A stretch of 64,000 nt of DNA. It comes from Streptomyces sp. CNH099 (lineage in GTDB: Bacteria; Actinomycetota; Actinomycetes; Streptomycetales; Streptomycetaceae). The position numbers were made by a program, and so were the translations under genes. The stretch lies in contig AZWL01000025.1 of assembly GCA_000514715.1 (NCBI GenBank), forward strand, positions 21,547 through 85,546, in the 5' to 3' direction. Shown in pieces: positions 52,282-60,564 of the stretch (its first letter is position 1; each line of letters opens with the position of its first letter). The notes below the pieces were generated by a model. That model had not been told where the DNA came from, did no database searches, and saw nothing but the letters and a program-made list of their open reading frames with translations.

Positions 52282-55029
52282 GTGGCTTCCGGATCCGATC
52301 GCAACCCGATCATCATTGGCGGCCTTCCCAGCCAGGTCCCGGATTTCGATCCCGAGGAGACCCAGGAGTGGCTCGACTCGCTCGACGGCGCCGTCGACGA
52401 GCGGGGCCGGGAACGAGCCCGCTACCTCATGCTCCGCCTCATCGAACGGGCGCGCGAGAGGCGCGTGGCCGTGCCCGAGATGCGCAGCACGGACTACGTC
52501 AACACCATCGCGACCAAGGACGAGCCGTTCTTCCCCGGCAACGAGGAGATCGAGCGAAAGATCCTCAACGCGACCCGCTGGAACGCGGCCGTCATGGTCT
52601 CCCGCGCCCAGCGGCCCGGGATCGGCGTCGGCGGGCACATCGCCACCTTCGCCTCGTCCGCGTCGCTCTACGACGTGGGCTTCAACCACTTCTTCCGCGG
52701 CAAGGACGACGGTGGCGGCGGGGACCAGGTCTTCTTCCAGGGACACGCCTCGCCCGGCATCTACGCCCGCGCCTTCCTGCTCGACCGGCTCAGCGAGGCG
52801 CAGCTCGACGGCTTCCGGCAGGAGCACTCCAAGGCGCCGCACGGCCTGTCGAGCTACCCGCACCCGCGGAACATGCCGGACTTCTGGGAGTTCCCGACGG
52901 TCTCCATGGGCCTCGGCCCGCTGGGCGCCATCCACCAGGCCCGCATCAACCGGTACATGCACGCCCGCGGCATCGCCGACACGTCGGACTCGCACGTGTG
53001 GGCGTTCCTCGGCGACGGCGAGATGGACGAGCCGGAGTCGCTGGGCCAGCTGTCCCTGCCCGCCCGCGAGGGGCTGGACAACCTCACGTTCGTCGTGAAC
53101 TGCAACCTGCAGCGGCTCGACGGCCCGGTGCGCGGCAACGGCAAGGTCATCCAGGAGCTGGAGTCGTACTTCCGCGGCGCCGGCTGGAACGTGATCAAGC
53201 TGGTCTGGGACCGCACCTGGGACCCGCTGCTAGCGCAGGACCGCGACGGCGCGCTGGTCAACAAGCTGAACACGACGCCGGACGGCCAGTTCCAGACGTA
53301 CGCCACCGAGTCCGGCGCGTACATCCGCGAGCACTTCTTCGGCGACGACCTGCGGCTGCGCAAGATGGTCGAGGACATGACCGACGACCAGCTGCTCCAC
53401 CTCGGCCGCGGCGGCCACGACCACCGCAAGGTCTACGCCGCGTTCAAGGCCGCCGTGGAGCACAGGGGCCAGCCGACGGTCATCCTCGCCCAGACGATCA
53501 AGGGCTGGACGCTCGGCCCGAACTTCGAGGGCCGCAACGCGACGCACCAGATGAAGAAGCTCACGGTCGAGGACCTGAAGCGGTTCCGCGACCGGCTGCA
53601 CCTCCCCATCCCGGACAAGGACCTGGAGGACGGCCTCCCGCCGTACTACCACCCGGGCCGGGACTCGGAGGAGATCCAGTACATGCACGACAAGCGCCAG
53701 GGGCTCGGCGGGTACGTGCCCACGCGCGTGGTGCGCGCGCAGCCGCTGAAGCTGCCGGAGGAGAAGGCCTACGCGGCCGTCAAGAAGGGCTCCGGCTCCC
53801 AGGAGATCGCCACCACGATGGCGTTCGTCCGGCTGCTGAAGGACCTCATGCGGGACAAGGAGATCGGCAAGCGGTTCGTGCCGATCGCGCCCGACGAGTA
53901 CCGCACCTTCGGCATGGACTCCTTCTTCCCGAGCGCCAAGATCTACAACCCGCTCGGCCAGACGTACGAGTCCGTGGACCGCGAGCTGCTCCTCGCCTAC
54001 AAGGAGTCGCCCACCGGCCAGCTCCTGCACGACGGCATCACCGAGGCCGGCTGCACGGCCGCGCTGACCGCCGCCGGCTCCGCCTACGCCACCCACGGCG
54101 AGCCGCTGATCCCGGTCTACGTCTTCTACTCGATGTTCGGCTTCCAGCGCACCGGCGACCAGTTCTGGGCCATGGCCGACCAGCTCGCCCGCGGCTTCGT
54201 CATCGGCGCCACCGCCGGCCGCACGACGCTGACCGGCGAGGGCCTGCAGCACGCCGACGGCCACTCGCAGCTGCTGGCGTCGACGAACCCGGCGGCCGTG
54301 GCGTACGACCCGGCGTTCGGCTTCGAGATCGCCCACATCGTGCAGGACGGCCTGCGGCGGATGTACGGCTCCTCGCCCGAGCACCCGCACGGCGAGGACG
54401 TCTTCTACTACCTGACGGTCTACAACGAGCCGATCGTCCACCCGGCCGAGCCGGCGGACGTCGACGCCGAGGGCATCGTCAAGGGCATCCACAAGCTCTC
54501 CCCCGCCACCGCCGGGCGGATCCCGGCGCAGGTCATGGCCTCCGGCGTGGCCGTGCCGTGGGCGCTGGAAGCCCAGCGGATCCTGGCCGAGGAGTGGGAC
54601 GTACGCGCCGACGTGTGGTCCGCCACCTCCTGGAACGAGCTGCGCCGCGAGGCCGTCGCGACCGAGCGGCACAACCTGCTGCACCCGGAGGAGGAGCAGC
54701 GCGTGCCGTGGGTGACGCGGAAGCTCTCCGGCTCCGAGGGCCCGTTCGTGGCCGTGTCGGACTGGATGCGGTCCGTACCCGACCAGATCGCGCGGTGGGT
54801 GCCGGGCACGTACCAGTCGCTGGGCGCGGACGGCTTCGGCTTCGCCGACACCCGCGGCGGGGCGCGGCGCTTCTTCCACATCGACGCGCAGTCGATCGTG
54901 GTGGGGGTGCTGACCGAGCTGGCGAAGGAGGGCAAGGTGGACCGCTCGGCGCTCAAGCAGGCCATCGACCGGTACCAGCTGCTCGACGTCGCCGCCGCCG
55001 ACCCGGGCCCGGCGGGCGGCGACGCCTGA
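52282..55029 (+). CDS. aceE: Pyruvate dehydrogenase E1 component, homodimeric type
   Basis: 915 residues from GTG 52282 (GAAGGAAC upstream). The thiamine-diphosphate motif is FLGDGEMDEPESLGQLSLPA, followed by FVVNCNLQRLDGPVRGNG. The pyrimidine domain has EAGCTAALTAAGSAYATHGE and VYVFYSMFGFQRTGDQFWAMAD-type segments. YLTVYNEPIVHP and GFGFADTRGGARRFFHID lie near the C-terminus. E1 decarboxylates pyruvate and passes the acetyl group to lipoyl-E2 in the cytosolic PDH complex. The length is right for the AceE family. The E2 gene is not here. A stem-loop terminator follows. Confidence 0.98.
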   Translation: MASGSDRNPIIIGGLPSQVPDFDPEETQEWLDSLDGAVDERGRERARYLMLRLIERARERRVAVPEMRSTDYVNTIATKDEPFFPGNEEIERKILNATRWNAAVMVSRAQRPGIGVGGHIATFASSASLYDVGFNHFFRGKDDGGGGDQVFFQGHASPGIYARAFLLDRLSEAQLDGFRQEHSKAPHGLSSYPHPRNMPDFWEFPTVSMGLGPLGAIHQARINRYMHARGIADTSDSHVWAFLGDGEMDEPESLGQLSLPAREGLDNLTFVVNCNLQRLDGPVRGNGKVIQELESYFRGAGWNVIKLVWDRTWDPLLAQDRDGALVNKLNTTPDGQFQTYATESGAYIREHFFGDDLRLRKMVEDMTDDQLLHLGRGGHDHRKVYAAFKAAVEHRGQPTVILAQTIKGWTLGPNFEGRNATHQMKKLTVEDLKRFRDRLHLPIPDKDLEDGLPPYYHPGRDSEEIQYMHDKRQGLGGYVPTRVVRAQPLKLPEEKAYAAVKKGSGSQEIATTMAFVRLLKDLMRDKEIGKRFVPIAPDEYRTFGMDSFFPSAKIYNPLGQTYESVDRELLLAYKESPTGQLLHDGITEAGCTAALTAAGSAYATHGEPLIPVYVFYSMFGFQRTGDQFWAMADQLARGFVIGATAGRTTLTGEGLQHADGHSQLLASTNPAAVAYDPAFGFEIAHIVQDGLRRMYGSSPEHPHGEDVFYYLTVYNEPIVHPAEPADVDAEGIVKGIHKLSPATAGRIPAQVMASGVAVPWALEAQRILAEEWDVRADVWSATSWNELRREAVATERHNLLHPEEEQRVPWVTRKLSGSEGPFVAVSDWMRSVPDQIARWVPGTYQSLGADGFGFADTRGGARRFFHIDAQSIVVGVLTELAKEGKVDRSALKQAIDRYQLLDVAAADPGPAGGDA

Positions 55030-55098
55030 CACCTCCCGCGGGGGCGGCGGGTGCCTGACGGCACGGCGCGGCCCGGTTCACGCGGGAAACGCGCACCG

Positions 55099-55128
55099 GC
55101 CGGTCCCGTACGGGCGTAAGGGACCGGC
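55099..55128 (+). terminator. Stem-loop terminator after aceE
   Basis: GCCGGTCCC and GGGACCGGC pair perfectly over 9 bp around a 12-nt loop, 70 nt after the aceE stop. No T-run. Confidence 0.65.
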
Positions 55129-55255
55129 AGGAGGCGTTCCCGGCCGGGTATGCGGCGCGGCGGGCGGGACACGTCCGGCGGCGGGGCGGCGGGGCGCAGC
55201 CGCACCGCTTCGCACCGCCGTGACCGCGGGTGCCCCGTCTCCGTAGCATCGGGCC

Positions 55256-56128
55256 ATGCCCAGTAAGCCGGACAGCACCACCGAACACGCACCCACCAGC
55301 CCTTCCGCCGAGGCCGCCCCCGCGGCGAAGGCACCCCCGCCGCCGCGGCTGGCACGGTGGGAGCAGCACACGCGACGGCCGCTGCTGGGACTCGCGCTGC
55401 TCTTCGCAGCCGCGTACGCCGTGCCGGTCGTGGCGCCCGGTACGCCCGGCGCGCTGCGCACGGCGTGCCACGTCGCGACGTGGGCGGTGTGGGCCGCCTT
55501 CGCCGCCGACTACGCCGTGCGGCTGCGGCTGTCCCGGGACCGGTGGCGGTTCGTCCGCACGCACCTGCTCGACCTCTGCGCGGTGCTGCTGCCGCTGGTC
55601 CGGCCGCTGCGGCTGCTCCAGCTCGTCTCGGCGCTCTTGCTCACCGGCCGGCTCGCGACGGCCGCCGCGCAGGTACGGCTGACGACCTACGTCGTGGGGT
55701 CGGTGCTGACGCTGTGGCTGTTCGGCTCCCTCGCGGTCCTGGAGGTGGAGCGCGACGCCCCCGAGTCCAACATCCGCACCCTCGGCGACGCCGTCTGGTG
55801 GGCCTTCACCACCATGACCACGGTCGGCTACGGCGACCACGCCCCGACCACCGGCCTCGGCCGGACGCTGGCGATCGGGCTGATGGTCTCCGGTATCGCG
55901 CTGCTGGGTCTGGTCACGGCGAACATCGCGGCGTGGTTCATCTCGCAGGTGCAGCGCGAGACGGCGCACGAGGAGGAGCAGACGGCGGCGCTGCGGGAGC
56001 TGACGCGGGAGGTGGCGTCGCTGCGGGCGGAGGTCGCGACCCTGCGGCGGGCGGAGGCGGAGGCGGACACGGGGGCGGGGGCGCCTGCCGGCGGGGCGGT
56101 GCCGGGGCCGGCGGCGGCCCGGGAGTGA
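55256..56128 (+). CDS. Voltage-gated-type potassium channel subunit
   Basis: 290 residues. A Pro/Ala-rich cytosolic N-terminus (1-38) leads to about six helices. The pore signature is MTTVGYGDHAPTTGLG (filter TTVGYGD, 188-194), flanked by WWAFTTMT and IALLGLVTANIAAWFI. The segment before the pore has few arginines, so voltage sensitivity is doubtful. The C-terminus (236-265) is a Glu/Arg/Leu coiled coil likely to tetramerise. It is monocistronic after the aceE terminator. Confidence 0.93.
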   Translation: MPSKPDSTTEHAPTSPSAEAAPAAKAPPPPRLARWEQHTRRPLLGLALLFAAAYAVPVVAPGTPGALRTACHVATWAVWAAFAADYAVRLRLSRDRWRFVRTHLLDLCAVLLPLVRPLRLLQLVSALLLTGRLATAAAQVRLTTYVVGSVLTLWLFGSLAVLEVERDAPESNIRTLGDAVWWAFTTMTTVGYGDHAPTTGLGRTLAIGLMVSGIALLGLVTANIAAWFISQVQRETAHEEEQTAALRELTREVASLRAEVATLRRAEAEADTGAGAPAGGAVPGPAAARE

Positions 56129-56185
56129 GGGCGGCGGTCCGGCCCACTCCCGGGCCCCCGCCGCTCCCCTGCCCCCGCCCTCGCG

Positions 56186-57208
56186 CTACTCCCGCCCCGC
56201 GGACGTGAAGCTGAGATCCCGGTACCGCGGCCCCGCGACCTGCCCGGCCAGCGGCTCCAGCAGCGCCCACTCCGCCTCGGTCAGCTCGATCTCCGTCGCC
56301 GCGGCGTTCTCCTCCACCCGCGACGGCTTCCGCGTACCCGGGATCGGCACCACCGCCATGCCCCGCCGCTCCGCCTGCCCGTGCACCCACGCGAGCGCGA
56401 TCTGCGCCGACGTGGCGCCGTGCGCCTCGGCGATCTGCCGCAGCGGCGCGAGCAGCCCGGCGTTCTTCTCCGCGTTGTCACCGCTGAAGCGCGGCATGGT
56501 GCGGCGGAAGTCGTCGGCGGAGAGTTCGGCCTCGGCGTTGACGAACGCGCCGGTGAGGAAGCCGCGGCCCAGCGGCGAGTACGGCACGAAGGTGACGCCC
56601 AGCTCCTTGGCCGCGGGCACCGCCGTCCGCTCCACGTCCCGGCTGAAGACCGACCACTCCGACTGCAGCGCCGCGATCGGGTGCACCGCGTGCGCGGCGC
56701 GCAGCTCCTCGCCGGTGACCTCGCTCAGCCCGAGCTGCCGCACCTTGCCCTCCTGGACCAGCTCGGCCATGTAGCCGACGGCGTCCTCCAGCGGCACGCG
56801 CAGGTCGCGGCGGTGCATGTAGTACAGGTCGATGGTCTCCACGCCGAGCCGGCGCAGGCTGCCCTCGATGCACGAGCGCAGGTACGGGCGGTCGTTGCGG
56901 ATCACGCGCTTCTCCGGCTCCCGCGGGTCGACGGAGATCGAGAACTTGGACGCGAGGGTGACGGCGTCCCGGTTGGCGCGGATGAAGGGAGCGATGAACC
57001 TCTCGTTCTCGCCGTCGCCGTACATGTCGGCGGTGTCGTACAGGGTGACGCCGAGTTCGAGCGCGCGGTCCAGGGTGGCGCGGGCGGCGTCCGCGTCCGT
57101 GGGCCCGTACGCGAAGCTCATGCCCATGCAGCCGAGGCCCTGGACGCCGACCCGGGGGCCGTCGCCGCCGAGCGGGACCGTGGTGACGGGGCTGTTCAAG
57201 GAGTGCAT
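56186..57208 (-). CDS. Aldo/keto reductase
   Basis: 340 residues. ATG 57208 overlaps the 3' end of the MerR gene by 13 nt. The catalytic tetrad is visible: Asp and Tyr in LYDTADMYGDGENE, Lys in LASKF, His in YYMHRRD. NADPH-binding signatures IALAWVHGQAERRGM and VPIPGTRKPSRVEENAAA are at the C-terminus. It belongs to the AKR13-like actinobacterial group reducing aldehydes and ketones. Its MerR regulator and the MerR-type promoter upstream suggest induction by reactive aldehydes. Confidence 0.95.
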   Translation of the reverse strand: MHSLNSPVTTVPLGGDGPRVGVQGLGCMGMSFAYGPTDADAARATLDRALELGVTLYDTADMYGDGENERFIAPFIRANRDAVTLASKFSISVDPREPEKRVIRNDRPYLRSCIEGSLRRLGVETIDLYYMHRRDLRVPLEDAVGYMAELVQEGKVRQLGLSEVTGEELRAAHAVHPIAALQSEWSVFSRDVERTAVPAAKELGVTFVPYSPLGRGFLTGAFVNAEAELSADDFRRTMPRFSGDNAEKNAGLLAPLRQIAEAHGATSAQIALAWVHGQAERRGMAVVPIPGTRKPSRVEENAAATEIELTEAEWALLEPLAGQVAGPRYRDLSFTSAGRE

Positions 57209-57609
57209 CTGGAGGCTGCTCCCTCGTAGAAATCGATCTTGAAGTCGAGGACGGCGAGCGTCGACTGCAGATCGGCGATCTGCTGCCTGACCACCTCGCG
57301 GTGTTCGCGGAACAGCTGGACCCGGGCGGTGAAGGTGTCGTCCCCGGCCCGGACCAGCTCGGCGTAGCGGACCATGTCCGCCACCGGCATGCCGGTGAGC
57401 CGCAGCTTGCCTATGAGGTCCAGCCAGTCCAGGTCGGCGTCCGTGTAGAGGCGCTGGCCGGTGTGCGAGCGGTGGACGTCGTTGAGCAGCCCGATGCGCT
57501 CGTACCAGCGCAGCGTGTGCGCGCTCAGCCCGGTGTACGAGGCGACCTCGCTGATGGAGTAGTGATCTTGGCCCGTGGGCCGTACCCGGGCCGCTGTGGT
57601 CAGGCTCAT
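57196..57609 (-). CDS. MerR-family regulator of the aldo/keto reductase operon
   Basis: 137 residues from ATG 57609. The HTH and wing SISEVASYTGLSAHTLRWYERIGLL are classic MerR, followed by GQRLYTDADLDWLDLIGKLRLTGMPVADMVRYAELVR and a dimerisation helix (EHREVVRQQIADLQSTLAVLDFKI). No metal-binding cysteines occur in the C-terminus except one near the end, as in the NmlR/AdhR group that senses aldehydes or thiol stress. It is cotranscribed with the reductase. The elongated-spacer promoter with a perfect palindrome lies just upstream. Confidence 0.95.
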   Translation of the reverse strand: MSLTTAARVRPTGQDHYSISEVASYTGLSAHTLRWYERIGLLNDVHRSHTGQRLYTDADLDWLDLIGKLRLTGMPVADMVRYAELVRAGDDTFTARVQLFREHREVVRQQIADLQSTLAVLDFKIDFYEGAASRCTP

Positions 57610-57637
57610 TGCCGGCTCCCCACTCTCGACGCGCTCG

Positions 57638-57668
57638 ACGCTACTGACTTGGAGTGCACTCCAAGCAA
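57638..57668 (-). promoter_or_regulatory. MerR-type promoter with 19-bp spacer and palindromic operator
   Basis: On the minus strand TTGCTT (-35), 19 bp, TAGCGT (-10). The spacer and -35 contain the perfect 18-bp palindrome CTTGGAGTGCACTCCAAG (57648-57665). A 19-bp spacer with such a palindrome is diagnostic of MerR-regulated promoters, and the sequence resembles NmlR/AdhR operators. Confidence 0.85.
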
Positions 57669-57696
57669 CAACATATGCCCGCGTTAGGCTCGCCGC

Positions 57697-58536
57697 ATGG
57701 ACAGCCTGCATGTGATCGACTCCTGGCCCGTCGACACCGCGGCGGCGACGGTCGTACGCGCCGACGGCTCGCTCGCCGGGTCCCACGGCCCGACAGACCA
57801 CCGCTTCCCTCTGGCCTCGGTCACAAAACCGCTGGTCGCGTACGCCGCGCTGGTGGCCGTCGAGGAGGGCGCGATCGAGCTGGACGAGCCGGCGGGCCCC
57901 GAGGGCTCGACCGTACGCCACCTGCTGGCCCACACCTCCGGGCTCGGCTTCGACGAGCACCGCGTGATGGCGGCGCCGGGCACCCGCAGGCTGTACTCGA
58001 ACGCGGGCTTCGAGGTCCTCGGCGACCACCTCACGAAGGCCACCGACATACCGCTGGCGGCGTACGTACGGGACGCGGTCTTCACGCCGCTGGGCATGAC
58101 GGCGACGACGCTGGACGGCTCCCCGGCGAAGGACGCCACGTCGACGGCCGCGGACCTGGCGCGGTTCGCGGGCGAGCTGCTGGTGCCGCGGCTGCTCGCG
58201 GACGAGACGCACGCGGAGGCGACGTCGGTGGCGTGGGCCGGGTTGAAGGGGGTGCTCCCGGGCTACGGGCACATGAACCCGAACGACTGGGGCCTGGGCT
58301 TCGAGATCCGCGACGGCAAGGCGCCGCACTGGACGGGCGCGTCCTCGTCCCCGCGGACGTACGGGCACTTCGGCCAGTCCGGCACGTTCCTGTGGGTGGA
58401 CCCGGAGGCGGCGACACCGGCGGGCCGCGGGGCGGCGTGCGTGGCGCTGGCTGACAAGGCGTTCGGGGACTGGGCGACGCAGGCGTGGCCGCCGTTCACG
58501 GACGGGGTGCTGGCGGAGCTGGCAGCGGGCGCGTGA
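57697..58536 (+). CDS. Serine hydrolase, class C beta-lactamase-like
   Basis: 279 residues. SVTKPLVAY gives the catalytic Ser-x-x-Lys, RLYSNAGFEVLG the Tyr-x-Asn, and YGHFGQSGTFLWVDPE the C-terminal HxGxSG-type loop. It has no signal peptide, so it is a cytosolic esterase or peptidase rather than a secreted beta-lactamase. TAGGCT (57685-57690) lies 6 nt before ATG 57697, so the message is probably leaderless. It diverges from the MerR operon and shares its intergenic region. Confidence 0.92.
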   Translation: MDSLHVIDSWPVDTAAATVVRADGSLAGSHGPTDHRFPLASVTKPLVAYAALVAVEEGAIELDEPAGPEGSTVRHLLAHTSGLGFDEHRVMAAPGTRRLYSNAGFEVLGDHLTKATDIPLAAYVRDAVFTPLGMTATTLDGSPAKDATSTAADLARFAGELLVPRLLADETHAEATSVAWAGLKGVLPGYGHMNPNDWGLGFEIRDGKAPHWTGASSSPRTYGHFGQSGTFLWVDPEAATPAGRGAACVALADKAFGDWATQAWPPFTDGVLAELAAGA

Positions 58537-58591
58537 CCCCTGTCACCGGTCGGCGCTAGGCTGGCGACCACTGACGGGTGAGGGGGAAGAG

Positions 58592-58771
58592 ATGCTCTTC
58601 GGATTCGGCAACGCGTTAGAGAAGTTGGTCATGGCCGCGGGGGTGGTCGTCGCGGCGGTCGCCGTGGTGAAGCTCGCCGAGGAGACGGACCCGGCGGAGG
58701 CGGGCGCGGGCCCGGAGGCGGGCGCGGCAGGGGACGACGCGCCCGAGGACGCCCGGCCGGCGGGGGCCTGA
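58592..58771 (+). CDS. 59-residue membrane-associated protein with a TTA codon
   Basis: ATG 58592 has GAGGGGGA upstream. Translation starts MLFGFGNALEKLVMAAGVVV and continues with a hydrophobic helix (about 13-27) and an acidic Ala/Glu/Pro tail. Codon 9 (58616-58618) is TTA, so translation may depend on the bldA tRNA and occur late in development. No known family; it follows the serine hydrolase by 55 nt in the same direction. Confidence 0.65.
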   Translation: MLFGFGNALEKLVMAAGVVVAAVAVVKLAEETDPAEAGAGPEAGAAGDDAPEDARPAGA

Positions 58772-58787
58772 GCGACACCGTACGCGC

Positions 58788-59234
58788 CTACGTCCCGGGC
58801 CCGCGCCCGGGACGTACACCGTCCAGCTCGAACCACACGGTCTTCCCGATCCCGTTCCGCCGCGGGTAGGCCCCCCACCGCGACGCCAGCGCCGCTACCA
58901 GAGCGAGCCCCCTGCCCGACTCGTCGTCGGGCCCGGCCGTCCGCGGGGCAGGCGGCGAGCTGTCCCCGGCGTCGGAGACCTCGACGCGCAGCCCCTTGTC
59001 CCCCAGCACGCAGCGGGCGGCGATATGCCGGTCCCGCGGGGCGCGGGCGTGCAGGCAGGCGTTGGTCAGCAGTTCGCTGACGAGGAGCACGGCGGTGTCG
59101 GTGGCGTCGGGCGGCAGGCCCCATGTGTGTGCCTGCGCGGCGAGAAGAGCACGGCCGCGGGCGGGGCTGCGGCGGCTGGTGGGGAGCCGCCAGACGATGT
59201 CCGGTGGGAGGGTGGTGGGATGTTTGAGGTTCAC
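58788..59234 (-). CDS. RsbW-like GHKL ATP-binding protein (anti-sigma factor type)
   Basis: 148 residues from GTG 59234. The Bergerat fold shows VLLVSELLTNACLHARAPRD (N-box), RVEVSDAGDSSPPAP (G1 box) and DESGRGLALVAALASRWGA (G2 box). It is a stand-alone HATPase_c domain of the kind encoded beside XRE/DUF397 pairs in abaA/whiJ-like loci of Streptomyces. It may phosphorylate an anti-sigma antagonist or bind a sigma factor. It diverges from the XRE gene across a 90-bp region with an inverted repeat. Confidence 0.92.
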   Translation of the reverse strand: MNLKHPTTLPPDIVWRLPTSRRSPARGRALLAAQAHTWGLPPDATDTAVLLVSELLTNACLHARAPRDRHIAARCVLGDKGLRVEVSDAGDSSPPAPRTAGPDDESGRGLALVAALASRWGAYPRRNGIGKTVWFELDGVRPGRGPGT

Positions 59235-59236
59235 CT

Positions 59237-59268
59237 CTCACAGAGTGGTCGGCTCTCGCTACTGTGAG
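59237..59268. promoter_or_regulatory. Inverted repeat between RsbW-like and XRE genes
   Basis: CTCACAG (59237-59243) and CTGTGAG (59262-59268), perfect 7-bp arms with an 18-nt spacer, in the divergent promoter region. A likely binding site for the adjacent XRE regulator controlling both directions. Confidence 0.5.
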
Positions 59269-59324
59269 TAGGGACACAGGGGGGTCCCTGGACCTCCGTA
59301 CCCCTCAACGGCGAGGTGAACGCG

Positions 59325-60140
59325 GTGACGACGCATGAGAACTCCCAGCCGCCGATGCAGTGGCGGTACTGCGGCAACCAGATGAAGCGGTGGCGGCAGC
59401 GGGCGGGGGTCAGCCGGGAGGAGTTGGCGGATGAGGCGGGGTACGCCTTCGACTCCGTGAAGATGATGGAGCAGGGCCGCCGCCGTCCGACGCTGCGGGC
59501 GTTGCAGGTGGCGGACGAGATGTGCGATGCGCAGGGGTTGTTGGTGGCGGCGCTGGGGTACCTGCAGCCGGAGAAGTTCGCATCGTATTCGCAGGAGTTC
59601 ATGTCGTACGAGATGGAGGCCGTGTCTCTGATCTCGTACGAACCAAGGTACATCCCGGGCCTGTTGCAGACGGAGGAGTACGTCAGGGCGGTGCTGGCCT
59701 CCCATCAGCCACCGCTCGACGAGGAGACGCTGGAGAAGCGGGTCGCTGCAAGGCTGGAGCGGCAGAAGCTCCTAGCGATCCGAAGCCGCTCGTTCGGCTA
59801 CGTCATCGAGGAGGCGGCGCTGCGTTGCCACTTCGGTGGCGAAGAAGCGTACAAGCGGCAGCTACGCCACCTCCTGCAGGTCGCCGAGCAGCGCAACGTC
59901 ACGCTGCAAATCATGCCCACCGGTCAGGGCATCCATCCAGGTTTCCTAGGCCGGTTCATCATCGTGGAGACACCGGAGCACGAACATCTCGTCTACGAGG
60001 AAGGCCAAACCACGGGAGTCCTCTACGCTGATGCCGAGAAGGTCAGCACCGTGATGCGTCGCCATGACATGATCGCCCGCGAGGCCCTGAGCCCCGAGGA
60101 TTCCCTACGGTTCATCACGAAGCTCCTGGAGGACCGATGA
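59325..60140 (+). CDS. XRE-family regulator with DUF5753-type C-terminus
   Basis: 271 residues. I choose GTG 59325 because GAGGTG sits 7 nt upstream; GTG 59316 has none. HTH about residues 18-55 (RQRAGVSREELADEAGYAFDSVKMMEQG). The C-terminal sensor region has YEPRYIPGLLQTEEYVRAVL, FGYVIEEAALRCHFGG and HLVYEEGQTTGVLYAD. It overlaps the DUF397 gene by ATGA, so both are made together, as in Scr1/Scr2-type pairs. It probably controls development or antibiotic genes. Confidence 0.95.
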   Translation: MTTHENSQPPMQWRYCGNQMKRWRQRAGVSREELADEAGYAFDSVKMMEQGRRRPTLRALQVADEMCDAQGLLVAALGYLQPEKFASYSQEFMSYEMEAVSLISYEPRYIPGLLQTEEYVRAVLASHQPPLDEETLEKRVAARLERQKLLAIRSRSFGYVIEEAALRCHFGGEEAYKRQLRHLLQVAEQRNVTLQIMPTGQGIHPGFLGRFIIVETPEHEHLVYEEGQTTGVLYADAEKVSTVMRRHDMIAREALSPEDSLRFITKLLEDR

Positions 60141-60388
60141 AGGACAAGCTCGACTGGTTCAAGTCCAGTTACAGCAACAGCGAAGGCGGCGAGTGCATCG
60201 AAGTCGCCGTCGCCTGGCGCAAGTCCACGCACAGCGACAGCGAAGGCGGCAACTGCGTCGAGGTGGCCCCCGTCCCCGGCGCCGTCCACGTCCGCGACTC
60301 CAAGGACCCCGAGGGCCCCCACCTCTGCTTCACCCCCGAAGCCTGGTCCGCCTTCCTCACCCACGCCACCACCGCCCCCGACGCCTGA
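60137..60388 (+). CDS. DUF397 protein with duplicated N-terminal motif
   Basis: 83 residues, ATG overlapping the XRE stop. The N-terminus has two consecutive DUF397 openings: WFKSSYSNSEGGECIEVAV and WRKSTHSDSEGGNCVEVAP, then a single PVPGAVHVRDSKDPEGP and a C-terminal FTPEAWSAFL. The first motif has thus been duplicated inside one domain. It is the expected partner of the XRE protein. Confidence 0.93.
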   Translation: MKDKLDWFKSSYSNSEGGECIEVAVAWRKSTHSDSEGGNCVEVAPVPGAVHVRDSKDPEGPHLCFTPEAWSAFLTHATTAPDA

Positions 60389-60564
60389 CCCCCACCGGAG
60401 CCGCCGAGCGTGCGTCAGCCTCGGACCACGGCAGTGCGCGCTGATCCCCATCGCATGGTCTCGCCCCCAGGCCCCCGCCGACGACCGGCCGGGGCCCGGG
60501 CTCGCCCGGGTGACATTGCGGAGAATCGGCCCGCGGCCGATGCCTGCCCGCCAGGATGGGGCGG

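Noticed and set aside
53230..55032. 600-residue open frame antisense to aceE
   Set aside because: Long antisense frames are normal at this GC level; its composition is Arg/Val/His-rich with no domain, and aceE on the other strand is unmistakable.
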